From Gammaproteobacteria bacterium (GTDB lineage: Bacteria > Pseudomonadota > Gammaproteobacteria > UBA6429 > Thiohalophilaceae): a stretch of 64,000 bases of DNA. Location: NCBI GenBank assembly GCA_022712915.1, contig JAFLJQ010000098.1, positions 23,830 to 87,829 of the forward strand. Reading direction: 5' to 3'. Made by a program: the position numbers and the translations under genes. This document shows, piece by piece, positions 47,944 to 56,765 of this stretch (position 1 is its first letter; every line of letters starts with the position of its first letter). The notes under the pieces are model-generated. The model was not told the DNA's origin and ran no database searches. It was given only the letters and a program-made list of their open reading frames with translations.

Positions 47944-49731
47944 TCAGAGTTCTTCATCGGGAGGAACTACTTTCATCACTTCCTCAATGGTCGTCAGTCC
48001 CATAGCCATCTTGCGTGCACCGGAGATGCGCAACTGGGTCATGCCTTCCTTGATCGCCTGTTGGCGAATGACTGAAGCATCACTCTCAGGAGTAATACTG
48101 CGCCGTAAACTGGGTGTCATGGGCATAAGTTCGTACAGCCCGGCCCGCCCTAAAAAACCCGTGTTGCGGCATTCATCACAACCAACCGCATCATAAAATT
48201 CATGTTTACCGTTTATCTTCCATGGCCGTGTAAGAGAAATCCAGACATTGGGATCAATTTCACTCGATTTTTTACAATGTGGACACAGCGTCCGCACCAG
48301 ACGTTGCGCCAATACACCAATCAACGTCGCATTAATAAGATAAGCTGGCACCCCTATTTCACGCAGGCGTGGAATGGCCCCAGCCACATCATTGGTATGC
48401 AAAGTGGATAACACCAAATGGCCCGTCAAGGCAGCCTGTACCGCCATTTGGGCCGTTTCACGATCACGAATCTCGCCAACCATGATGATATCCGGATCCT
48501 GGCGCATCAGAGTTCGGATACCCGAGGTAAAATCGAGCCCTATATTGGGTTGCACCTGCATCTGATTGAATTCCGGCATGACCATTTCTATGGGGTCTTC
48601 TACCGTACAGACATTCACTTCCGGTTTCGCCAGTTGGCGCAAGGTAGAATAGAGCGTGGTGGTCTTACCTGATCCCGTTGGCCCAGTGACCAACACAATG
48701 CCATGAGGTTGGGTCACCATACGATCCCAACGCGTAATGTCATTTTCACCAAAACCAAGAGCAGCAAAATCTTTAACCAGTACATCGGGATTAAAAATAC
48801 GCATAACCAGCTTTTCACCGAATGCCGTTGGCATGGTGGATAAGCGCAATTCAACTTCATTACCACCCGGCGTCTTGGTTTTTATACGTCCGTCCTGAGG
48901 TCGACGTTTTTCCACCACATCCATCCGACCCAGCACTTTAATACGACTAGTAACCACGGCCATAACCGGGGTGGGCATTTCATTCACCACTTGCAAGGCA
49001 CCATCGATGCGAAAACGGATATAACCGTTATTACGCCGTGGTTCCATGTGAATATCACTGGCACGTTGGTCGAAGGCATATTGCAACAACCAGTCAACAA
49101 TATGCACCACGCTTTCATCATTGGTATCCAGTCGGCCCGACTTACCCAGTTCAATCAGTTGCTCAAAATTGGCAACACCGGGTATCTGCCTGGATTCAGT
49201 ATCACTGGTGGCACGACGTATAGAATGACTGACACTATAAAATTCACTCAGATAACGGGAGATATCCACCGGGTTAGCCACCACCCGCTCAATTAACAAA
49301 CCAGAAACATGCACCAATTCATTTTCCCAACTGCGTACAAAAGGTTCTGCCGTGGCAATAATCACTTTCTGTTTGTCAACTTTGACGGGCAATATCTTGA
49401 AACGGCTGGCATAGGCTGAGGACATGACCGCAGTAACGGCAGTAACATCGACCTTAAGGGGATCAATACGTAAATAAGGCAAGCTTACCTTACTGGCCAA
49501 CCATTGGATCAAGACTTCAAGGTTGAGTAGCTTTGTGGTATTTTTATCCTGCCAATTCTGTTGGGCAATGATGACCAACGGATGGATCTCCAAGCTGGAA
49601 CCCCGAACTGGTATCAGAAATTGTTCAGCCTGCTTTTTATCGATATAACCATCAAATAACAGGTCTTCAATAATTTCCTTCAGGCTCAGCTTACGATCCG
49701 CGCTCATAAAATCCTGTTGTCTTTTTGACAT
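47944..49731 (-). CDS. GspE/PilB-type secretion or pilus assembly ATPase
   Basis: This 595-residue AAA+-like ATPase has an N-terminal GspE domain (about 60-170) and a catalytic domain with Walker A GPTGSGKTTTLYS near 350, the Asp box, Walker B DIIMVGEIRDRETAQ and the His box HLVLSTLHTNDVAGA. A zinc-binding pair CPHC...CDEC lies near 505-540. It powers type II secretion or type IV pilus extension, but no gspD-O or pilin genes are adjacent, so the machine it serves is undetermined. Confidence 0.85.
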   Translation of the reverse strand: MSKRQQDFMSADRKLSLKEIIEDLLFDGYIDKKQAEQFLIPVRGSSLEIHPLVIIAQQNWQDKNTTKLLNLEVLIQWLASKVSLPYLRIDPLKVDVTAVTAVMSSAYASRFKILPVKVDKQKVIIATAEPFVRSWENELVHVSGLLIERVVANPVDISRYLSEFYSVSHSIRRATSDTESRQIPGVANFEQLIELGKSGRLDTNDESVVHIVDWLLQYAFDQRASDIHMEPRRNNGYIRFRIDGALQVVNEMPTPVMAVVTSRIKVLGRMDVVEKRRPQDGRIKTKTPGGNEVELRLSTMPTAFGEKLVMRIFNPDVLVKDFAALGFGENDITRWDRMVTQPHGIVLVTGPTGSGKTTTLYSTLRQLAKPEVNVCTVEDPIEMVMPEFNQMQVQPNIGLDFTSGIRTLMRQDPDIIMVGEIRDRETAQMAVQAALTGHLVLSTLHTNDVAGAIPRLREIGVPAYLINATLIGVLAQRLVRTLCPHCKKSSEIDPNVWISLTRPWKINGKHEFYDAVGCDECRNTGFLGRAGLYELMPMTPSLRRSITPESDASVIRQQAIKEGMTQLRISGARKMAMGLTTIEEVMKVVPPDEEL

Positions 49732-49747
49732 AGTATGTAGTTATAAC

Positions 49748-52021
49748 CTATTTACCAGCCCGCACCAAACCTCCCATGCCGGAAACCTCAAAACGGCCAT
49801 TTAAATACTGACGAATAGTCTTTGCATCTTCCATGACCAGAACATCCTTCAATAATTCCTCTGCCCGCACTTGAGTAACATTACGAATCACCCACTTCAC
49901 CCTTGTCAGGCTCGAGGCACTCATACTCAGGCTATCAATACCCATACCGATCAAGACCAGCGCAGAAGCCGGATCACCGGCCATCTCACCACAGACACTA
50001 ACCGGAATATTATGCCGTTTAGCACTTTGCACCGTCTGATAAATGGCCCGCAAAACGGCTGGCTGCAAGGAATCATATAATTCAGCCACACTGGCGTTAT
50101 TGCGATCAACCGCCATCAGGTATTGAGTCAAATCATTCGTGCCAATGGAGAAAAAATCCACCCGTTTGGCCAGACTATCGGCCTGGTAAACAGCCGCTGG
50201 AACTTCAATCATCACTCCAACCTGAGGACGTTTTACTTCCAGATTTTCTTCAATCAACTCCTCATAGGCTCGGTTGATAAAGAATTTTGAATCGGTCAAT
50301 TCGGTAACCGTGGAGATCATCGGTAATAAAATATGAAGATTGTCCAGGCCAATACTGGCACGTATCATGGCGCGCACCTGCACCAAAAATATTTCAGGGT
50401 GATCCAGAGTAATACGAATACCACGCCAACCCAGAAAAGGATTTTCTTCTTCAATAGGGAAATATGACAGCGCTTTGTCACCTCCTATATCCAGTGTCCG
50501 TAAAGTGACAGGAAGGGGATGAAAGACGTCCAAGACCTGACGATAGATCTGATATTGCTCTTCTTCACTCGGAAAACACTGCCGAATCATAAAGGGAAAT
50601 TCTGTTCGATACAGACCAATCCCTTCTGCACCACTGTGCAATGATGGCGTTACATCAGATAACAATCCTGTATTCGCAAACAAGGGAATATGTATATTAT
50701 CCTGTGTCATGGCAGGCAGGTCACGCAAACCCATCAATTCCGATGACAACTCCGCCTCTTCTTTAGCAAGTTGCTGATATTGATCTCGAACATTTTGTGA
50801 AGGTGAAACGTAAACATGACCGCTATACCCATCAACAATGACCTGACAAGCATCGATTCGAGACACAGGCAAATTCTTGGCTCCCATCACAGCAGGAATA
50901 CCCAATGCACGGGCAAGAATAGCAACATGTGAGGTACTCGAACCCCGTGCCGAAACCACCCCCTTCAAACAGCTTGTCGGTACCTCAGCCAACATACTGG
51001 CATTAATTTGTTCACCTATCAGGATCGTCTCAGCAGGATACTCAGTCTGTTTGTGATTAATTTGCTGGATGTGCCCCAATATACGCTGTCCCAAATCGTA
51101 AATATCATCAGCACGTTCACTCAAATAAGGGTCATCCATTTCCTTAAATACTTTGACATGCTCTATGATGGTCTGGCGCAAGGCACCCGCCGCCCAGCTA
51201 CCCTTCCGAATATGGGCTATCGTCTCGCCACCTAGTGACTCACTATTCAGCATCAACAGGTATGCATCAAACAAGGCCCGGTCTTCGCTCGGTAAAACCT
51301 CAGCAAGACGCAATGAAAGTTGCCTTATTTCCTGTCTGACAGATTCAAGTGCAACATTGAATATTGCAATCTCTGCATCGATATCGTCAATCTGACGATA
51401 CGGAATAGCCTTCAGATCAGCCAGAGGGTAAACCACAACGGCGGTACCTACGGCCACACCAGACGCACCCGGTAAACCCGACAAGGGTTTTGAATCATCA
51501 AGAGCATTATCGGTCTGTTCCAGGATACGTTCAATTTCACCACAGGCGGCTGCATGGGCCATGGCACCTGCCAACTGCGAGGCAATGGTGATCATGATGG
51601 TTTCGCTCTCTTCCGGAAATTTTTCTGTACGTGAACTTTGCACGATCAAGACACCCAAAACCTGACGATGATGAATGATCGGCACACCAAGAAAGCTGTT
51701 AAATTTTTCTTCACCCGATTCAGGGAAATAATAATAACGAGGATGTTCCGGTGCATTGCCCAAATTGACAAGTTCAACTCTGGAGGCAACCAGACTCACC
51801 AGTCCCTCATCAAAAGTCAAACGAATATTACCAACGGAATCAGGGTTTAATCCTTCAGAGGCCATTAATACGTGTTGCTGTTGAAGTTCATCCGTTAAGT
51901 AAATTGAGCAAACATCAGCTGACATCGCATCTTTAACACGGCGCACAATAATAGAAAGCGCCTGATCCAGATTAGGTGCATTATTAACTTCCTCAACAAT
52001 GCGTCGCAGCAAATCAAGCAT
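49748..52021 (-). CDS. ptsP: PEP-protein phosphotransferase EI-Ntr
   Basis: The 757-residue protein has an N-terminal GAF domain (about 15-155), the enzyme I N-terminal and phospho-histidine region (SARGSSTSHVAILARALGIP, active His near 360) and the PEP-binding barrel (LRTLDIGGDKALSYFPIEEE, FFSIGTNDLTQYLMAVDRNN, VCGEMAGDP with the catalytic Cys). It starts the nitrogen PTS phosphorelay to NPr and EIIA-Ntr. It follows rppH, the usual order in gammaproteobacteria. Confidence 0.93.
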   Translation of the reverse strand: MLDLLRRIVEEVNNAPNLDQALSIIVRRVKDAMSADVCSIYLTDELQQQHVLMASEGLNPDSVGNIRLTFDEGLVSLVASRVELVNLGNAPEHPRYYYFPESGEEKFNSFLGVPIIHHRQVLGVLIVQSSRTEKFPEESETIMITIASQLAGAMAHAAACGEIERILEQTDNALDDSKPLSGLPGASGVAVGTAVVVYPLADLKAIPYRQIDDIDAEIAIFNVALESVRQEIRQLSLRLAEVLPSEDRALFDAYLLMLNSESLGGETIAHIRKGSWAAGALRQTIIEHVKVFKEMDDPYLSERADDIYDLGQRILGHIQQINHKQTEYPAETILIGEQINASMLAEVPTSCLKGVVSARGSSTSHVAILARALGIPAVMGAKNLPVSRIDACQVIVDGYSGHVYVSPSQNVRDQYQQLAKEEAELSSELMGLRDLPAMTQDNIHIPLFANTGLLSDVTPSLHSGAEGIGLYRTEFPFMIRQCFPSEEEQYQIYRQVLDVFHPLPVTLRTLDIGGDKALSYFPIEEENPFLGWRGIRITLDHPEIFLVQVRAMIRASIGLDNLHILLPMISTVTELTDSKFFINRAYEELIEENLEVKRPQVGVMIEVPAAVYQADSLAKRVDFFSIGTNDLTQYLMAVDRNNASVAELYDSLQPAVLRAIYQTVQSAKRHNIPVSVCGEMAGDPASALVLIGMGIDSLSMSASSLTRVKWVIRNVTQVRAEELLKDVLVMEDAKTIRQYLNGRFEVSGMGGLVRAGK

Positions 52022-52137
52022 AATGCTTTTTATATTCCTTATGGTAGTGGCATATAGCTAATTTAAAGATCAATACACACCCAGCCATGCACTGAACATG
52101 CATCGGCTAATTTAATAATATGAAATATCAAGGTCGA

Positions 52138-52680
52138 TTAGCGGTGCTTCACACACCCGGTAAATTGATTGCCAACTATCGGTTGCAGCAATAATGGAGC
52201 CAATTCATCAAGTGCCTGGCGGTAAACCTTGCGCTTGAATGGAACAACTTCATTGGCCGGCAACCAGTAATTAACCCAACGCCAGTGATCAAATTCCGGA
52301 GTTTCTGTATTGTTCAAATAAACCTTGTCTTCCTCTCCCACCAGACGCAGCAAATACCACCGCTGTTTTTGACCAATGCAAACAGGTTTCATGTGTCGGC
52401 GTAAAAACCGTTTAGGAATCTGGTAACGCAACCAACTCTGGGTGCAACCCATAATCTGGACATCCTCTGATCGCAGACCAATTTCTTCATTTAGTTCACG
52501 AAACAGAGCCTGCTCAGGGGTCTCATTGCCCTGAATTCCTCCCTGTGGAAATTGCCATGCATTTTCACCAATACGCCGTGCCCAGAACAATTGATCTGCC
52601 TGGTTACAAATAATGATGCCAACATTGGCTCTATATCCTTCTGAATCAATCACTTGCGCGTAACCTTTATGAGTTTTCAT
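52138..52680 (-). CDS. rppH: RNA pyrophosphohydrolase
   Basis: This Nudix hydrolase removes pyrophosphate from mRNA 5' ends to start decay. The Nudix box [20 protein letters not shown] is complete, and [20 protein letters not shown] with [14 protein letters not shown] matches RppH/NudH. ATG 52680 gives the standard [17 protein letters not shown] start, about 180 residues; the frame extends upstream without similarity. It is divergent from the HAD phosphatase and precedes ptsP. Confidence 0.92.
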   Translation of the reverse strand: MKTHKGYAQVIDSEGYRANVGIIICNQADQLFWARRIGENAWQFPQGGIQGNETPEQALFRELNEEIGLRSEDVQIMGCTQSWLRYQIPKRFLRRHMKPVCIGQKQRWYLLRLVGEEDKVYLNNTETPEFDHWRWVNYWLPANEVVPFKRKVYRQALDELAPLLLQPIVGNQFTGCVKHR

Positions 52681-52855
52681 TAAGGGACTTCCATTCTTCC
52701 ACAAATCACACCCAACTCGCAAATTTTTCTCTTCAAAAAAAGTGCTTTTAAAACATAGACATAGTAATAATAGTCAAGACCAACTCTAGGGTCTGTCACA
52801 GAACTGAGGTAAGATCGCGCTCTTTTACACAAAACTAACAGGATCAACACCTGCC

Positions 52856-53512
52856 ATGGCACTTGCAATTTTTGACCTCGACAATACCCTGCTTGCCGGA
52901 GACAGTGACCATTTATGGGGCCATTTTCTGGCCAGCAAAGGCATGATTGATGGTGAGACCTACAAGAAAGAAAACCAACGATTCTATGATGAATACAAGC
53001 TGGGCCAACTCAATATTAGTGAGTTTCTGGCCTTTAGTCTCAAACCCCTGGCAGACCATGATCCTGAGACCCTGAACAAGCTGCATCAGGAGTTCATGAC
53101 GCAGCAAATTACACCCATTATCCCCCGCAAAAGCCGTGAACTACTCAATAAACACCGGCAACAGGGCGATATTTTATTGATCATTACCGCCACCAACCGA
53201 TTTGTGACCGACCCCATTGCCAAAGAACTGGGCGTAGATCATCTATTGGCTACCGACCCGGAAGTGATTAATGGTCGATACACAGGTCAAGTCACCGGCA
53301 CGCCTTGTTTTCAAGAAGGTAAGGTCAAACGCCTGAATGCATGGCTAGCAGACACGCACCATTCAATGCAAGGAAGCTGGTTCTACAGCGATTCACTGAA
53401 TGACATCCCCCTGCTGGAACAGGTCGATAACCCGGTCGCCGTCGATCCTGATGAGACACTGGCACAGCATGCTGAAATGAAGGGCTGGCCCATCATCAGT
53501 TTACGGGGCTAA
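52856..53512 (+). CDS. HAD-family phosphatase (HAD-IB, SerB-like)
   Basis: This 218-residue hydrolase has motif I IFDLDNTLLAGD (nucleophile Asp near residue 6), motif II LLIITATNRF, and motif III/IV KVKRLNAWL ... FYSDSLNDIPLLE. It belongs to the HAD-IB group that includes serine and histidinol phosphatases, and homologues are commonly found beside rppH. The substrate cannot be named from sequence. Confidence 0.85.
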   Translation: MALAIFDLDNTLLAGDSDHLWGHFLASKGMIDGETYKKENQRFYDEYKLGQLNISEFLAFSLKPLADHDPETLNKLHQEFMTQQITPIIPRKSRELLNKHRQQGDILLIITATNRFVTDPIAKELGVDHLLATDPEVINGRYTGQVTGTPCFQEGKVKRLNAWLADTHHSMQGSWFYSDSLNDIPLLEQVDNPVAVDPDETLAQHAEMKGWPIISLRG

Positions 53513-53556
53513 ACCGCCGGTTACTTTTCTAGACTGATCGGTTATCTTGCCTGACC

Positions 53557-54540
53557 ATGAACACACGCGCCATATCATTGTTATTAATCCTTACACTGAC
53601 CACGGGTGCCAGTCTGTTATTGGCACTCTATTCCGGCAGCATCGACATCAGTTGGCAGGAAATCATCAGTAGTTTCTATACTGATCAAAAAAACATGAAG
53701 CAGCAATTGGTGCAGGAACTGCGTCTACCTCGCGCCCTGGGTGCCTTCATTGCCGGTGGTTTACTGGCGTTAGCCGGGGCACTACTGCAAGTCTTGTTAC
53801 GCAACCCCCTTGCCGATCCCTATGTCCTCGGTATATCAGGCGGCGCAGCCGTAGGAGCCTTGCTGGCCATCCTGGTCGGCGCAGGTGGGCTGGTCATATC
53901 GGGCAGCGCCTTTATCGGCGCATTTTGTTCTATGCTACTGGTATTCGGTATCGCCCACGGTCAGGGAAGCTGGACACCCACCCGTCTACTATTAACCGGT
54001 ATCATCCTGGCTGCGGGTTGGGGGGCCGTCATCAACTTTATTCTTGTCATCAGCCCCGATCAAACCTTACGCAGTATGTTATTTTGGCTCATGGGTGATC
54101 TGGGTTATGTGCAATCGACAACACCTGGATTCATTGTTCTGATCTTCGGCCTGCTGATCAGTTTACCCATAGCCCGCAGTCTGAACATCCTCGCGCAAGG
54201 AGAACTACAAGCCACATCACTGGGTATTGAAACCCGGCGGCTACGCATCATAGTCTACTTGCTGGCCTCCATGCTCACCGCCACAGCCGTCACAATGGCA
54301 GGCAGCATCGGCTTTGTAGGATTGGTCGTACCCCACCTGATACGTATGATGGGCTTTAGTGACAATCGCATACTCTTGCCCGCAGCCATACTATTTGGTG
54401 GCAGTCTGTTGATCCTCGCAGATACCCTGGCCCGCACCGTGATTGCCCCGCAACAGTTACCCGTTGGGGTCATATCAGCTGTCATCGGTGTACCGCTATT
54501 TTTATTCTTACTCTATCGCGGCCAGATACAACGACTATGA
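53557..54540 (+). CDS. btuC: Cobalamin ABC transporter permease
   Basis: The 327-residue FecCD/BtuC-type permease has about ten hydrophobic segments, including RLPRALGAFIAGGLLALAGA (the typical LPR...GAxLAxAG motif), NPLADPYVLGISGGAAVGAL and GSIGFVGLVVPHLIRMMGF. Iron-siderophore permeases look alike; cobalamin is inferred from btuD, the downstream riboswitch, btuB and btuF. Its stop overlaps btuD (ATGA). Confidence 0.87.
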   Translation: MNTRAISLLLILTLTTGASLLLALYSGSIDISWQEIISSFYTDQKNMKQQLVQELRLPRALGAFIAGGLLALAGALLQVLLRNPLADPYVLGISGGAAVGALLAILVGAGGLVISGSAFIGAFCSMLLVFGIAHGQGSWTPTRLLLTGIILAAGWGAVINFILVISPDQTLRSMLFWLMGDLGYVQSTTPGFIVLIFGLLISLPIARSLNILAQGELQATSLGIETRRLRIIVYLLASMLTATAVTMAGSIGFVGLVVPHLIRMMGFSDNRILLPAAILFGGSLLILADTLARTVIAPQQLPVGVISAVIGVPLFLFLLYRGQIQRL

Positions 54541-55307
54541 GTATCTTACTAGAAACCCACCAACTGTCAGTCACCATCGCAGACAAAACCATTTGCCAGA
54601 AGCTTGATCTGCAAATCAAAAGTGGACAAAGTTGGGCCATCCTGGGCATGAACGGAGTAGGTAAAACCACCTTACTGCACACCCTGGCTGCCTTGCGTAC
54701 ACCGCAGTCAGGCACAATCGAATTACTTGGCAAAAATATCTTCCAACTCAATAAACGCGCTATCGCCAAAATACTCGGACTATTATTGCAGGATCATGAA
54801 GATGCCTTTCCTGGTAGTGTCATGCAAACCGTGTTAACCGGGCGTCACCCTCACATGAACAACTGGCAATGGGAAAGTGCCCAGGATATTGCCATTGCAA
54901 AACAGGCTCTGGCCTTTGTTGAACTGGAAGAGTTTGCAGAACGATCCATTTTAACCTTATCCGGTGGTGAACGCCGTCGAGTTGCATTGGCCAGTCTATT
55001 ATGTCAACAACCCAAACTTTTTTTACTGGACGAACCGACCAATCATCTCGACCTGCGTTACCAACACCGACTACTCGATAATTTAAGCACACAATTACGG
55101 CAACAAAATAAAACAGCCATTATGATCATGCATGACGTCAATCTGGCCATGCGTTATTGTAACCATGCCTTATTATTGTTTAATGACGGCAGCCATCAGA
55201 TAGGATTTTGTAATGAAGTAATAAACAAGGAAAGTCTTTCAAGACTTTATGACTACCCGATGCGTAGCCTGAAGGAAAACGATACTGAGATATTTATTCC
55301 GGGTTAA
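54537..55307 (+). CDS. btuD: Cobalamin ABC transporter ATPase
   Basis: The 256-residue ATPase has Walker A GMNGVGKTTLLH near 38, signature LSGGERRRVALA, Walker B KLFLLDEPTNHLDLR and H-loop MIMHDVNLAMRYC. The asparagine in the P-loop is frequent in FecE/BtuD types. It overlaps btuC. A family B repeat begins eight bases after the stop, so transcription of this pair may end there. Confidence 0.87.
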   Translation: MSILLETHQLSVTIADKTICQKLDLQIKSGQSWAILGMNGVGKTTLLHTLAALRTPQSGTIELLGKNIFQLNKRAIAKILGLLLQDHEDAFPGSVMQTVLTGRHPHMNNWQWESAQDIAIAKQALAFVELEEFAERSILTLSGGERRRVALASLLCQQPKLFLLDEPTNHLDLRYQHRLLDNLSTQLRQQNKTAIMIMHDVNLAMRYCNHALLLFNDGSHQIGFCNEVINKESLSRLYDYPMRSLKENDTEIFIPG

Positions 55308-55315
55308 TGATTTAA

Positions 55316-55521
55316 GGGCACTTCTAAAAATCCACTGAAACAGCTTTGGCTGCGTTAAAAACAAGCTCAAAATGCTCATTTAAATGCTCATTTACATGAA
55401 AATTATTCACTCCCGCCCATCCATGGGCTTCGCGAAATAAGTACATCCATGTACAAAACTGCGCTTTTTCGCTTGTTTTTGCCTTGCCATTATCTGCTTG
55501 ATTAAATTTTTAGAAGCACCC
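55316..55521 (-). mobile_element. Family B MITE-like element, copy 3 (complete, 206 bp)
   Basis: Plus-strand ends GGGCACTTCTAAAAATCCAC and TTTTTAGAAGCACCC are inverted repeats, flanked by TTAA on both sides (55312-55315 and 55522-55525). It is opposite in orientation to the copies at 17851 and 47741. It contains the dyads GCCCATCCATGGGC and GTACATCCATGTAC. The right TTAA duplication carries the TAA stop codon of the ParA-like gene. Confidence 0.88.
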
Positions 55522-56211
55522 TTAACTCACTTTTTGTACAATTTTTTTATTTTCTTCTGCGGTTTCATTTTCCAGCCAATCAAATAGAGGAATCCAACTT
55601 TCCTGATCCACCTTGGCACGATGATCCCACATTTCATGAATACCAAGACCTTGACCTGCCGCACGCACATAATGTTGCGTATCACGAATACTTGTAATGA
55701 AGGGGACCTTTAAGCTTGTCAAAAATCGTTGCAAGGCACTATAAACAGTGGTGTTCTTTTTAACACGATTGGCCACCACACCCACGTTAATACCCCGTTG
55801 CCGAACCTGGCCAATCAGTAACAAGTCGCCAATAAACCTTGTCGCGGCATGAATATCAATATGTGAAGGTAAAACAGGAATAATGATCGTGTCAATCTGG
55901 CGCAAATAATCAAGCACCTGATGACCCATTACCCCGGCAGGGGCATCTATCACGATACGTTCTGTCATAGGAGGAACACGCAATGCCCAGGTACTGGTCA
56001 CATTCATGGCCAGATTCCGATGTGCATCAACCCCGTTAATAGCCGGGCGATTCTGACTACGTTGAGCCAACCAACGCATACTCGAGCCCTGGGGATCATA
56101 ATCAATCAGTGAAGTATTAAAACCATCACAGGCATATCGACTCGCCAGGGTCGTTGCAATAGTCGTCTTACCACAACCACCTTTACTGTTTAGAACCAGT
56201 ATTCGTCGCAT
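55522..56211 (-). CDS. ParA/MinD-like ATPase
   Basis: The 229-residue deviant Walker ATPase has the ParA motif KGGCGKTTIATTLA near residues 10-23, SLIDYDPQGSSMRW (A') and RIVIDAPAGVMGHQVLD. No parB or parS-like repeats were seen next to it, so it is an orphan ParA of the type that positions cell-surface or cytoplasmic complexes rather than a plasmid partition pair. It is convergent with btuD and separates btuCD from the riboswitch-btuB operon. Confidence 0.85.
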   Translation of the reverse strand: MRRILVLNSKGGCGKTTIATTLASRYACDGFNTSLIDYDPQGSSMRWLAQRSQNRPAINGVDAHRNLAMNVTSTWALRVPPMTERIVIDAPAGVMGHQVLDYLRQIDTIIIPVLPSHIDIHAATRFIGDLLLIGQVRQRGINVGVVANRVKKNTTVYSALQRFLTSLKVPFITSIRDTQHYVRAAGQGLGIHEMWDHRAKVDQESWIPLFDWLENETAEENKKIVQKVS

Positions 56212-56440
56212 GTACCCTCAAATCAGTAACATTAAAATACCCATACAAGGTACTGTATTTTAGACTAAATTGCCTATAAATTAAACAATCCTGTGTGATA
56301 CATCACACAAAGTTCAGCAACTATTTTTCCGCACAAGTATTAAAGAGATTACTTTGCGTACAAAAATAAACAGCCCAACAGTAGTTAAATCCAATACAGA
56401 TGATTGACACACTCATATCATCCTCCTAGACTGTCGCGGC
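56212..56440. other. Upstream region of the cobalamin operon
   Basis: AT-rich, divergent from the ParA-like gene. It includes GTGTGATACATCACACAA (56291-56308), an imperfect dyad with core TGTGATACATCACA that resembles a CRP/FNR-type site. It probably carries the btuB operon promoter. Confidence 0.4.
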
Positions 56441-56446
56441 AATATA

Positions 56447-56668
56447 CTTCAAGGTGTTCCAACGATTTTCATCGACGGAATGAAACGGGAAGCCGGTGCC
56501 CCAATAAAACGGGAAGTCCGGCGCTGCCCCCGCAACGGTAAGTGAGATAAACTGAGTCACACAGCCACTGTGTTAAAGCACGGGAAGGCGATTCAGCAGG
56601 AATAAAAATTCCACTCACAAGCCCGGAGACCGGCCTGAAGTTGCATCGGGTGTGTCGCGGAGGGCGAG
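56447..56668 (+). ncRNA. Cobalamin riboswitch
   Basis: Class-I cobalamin aptamer elements are visible in order: AAGGTGTTCC, GGGAAGCCGGTG, GCGCTGCCCCCGCAACGGTAAG, the B12 box AGCCACTG (56563-56570) and the closing GGAGACCGGCCTG. The segment AAACGGGAAG(T)CCGG occurs twice (56482-56496 and 56506-56521), a small internal duplication compared with the usual aptamer. It lies upstream of btuB and should repress the btuB-cobB genes when adenosylcobalamin is abundant. Confidence 0.92.
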
Positions 56669-56712
56669 ACCAACGGGATCGTTTTCTTTAAATTCCGTCA
56701 ATCTATTCCTCT

Positions 56713-56750
56713 GCACACGATAGTACCCCACGCGGGTGTGCGTTTTATTT
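56713..56750 (+). terminator. Riboswitch expression-platform terminator
   Basis: GCACAC (56713-56718) pairs with GTGTGC (56736-56741), with a G/C-rich CCC...GGG inside, directly followed by GTTTTATTT. It lies between the aptamer and the btuB ribosome binding site (GAGGAAG), where a ligand-controlled terminator is expected. Confidence 0.6.
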
Positions 56751-56765
56751 CGAGGAAGTTTATAC

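Noticed and set aside
55522..56211. Plasmid or phage partition module at the ParA-like gene
   Set aside because: No parB or parS-like repeats and the flanks are chromosomal cobalamin genes.
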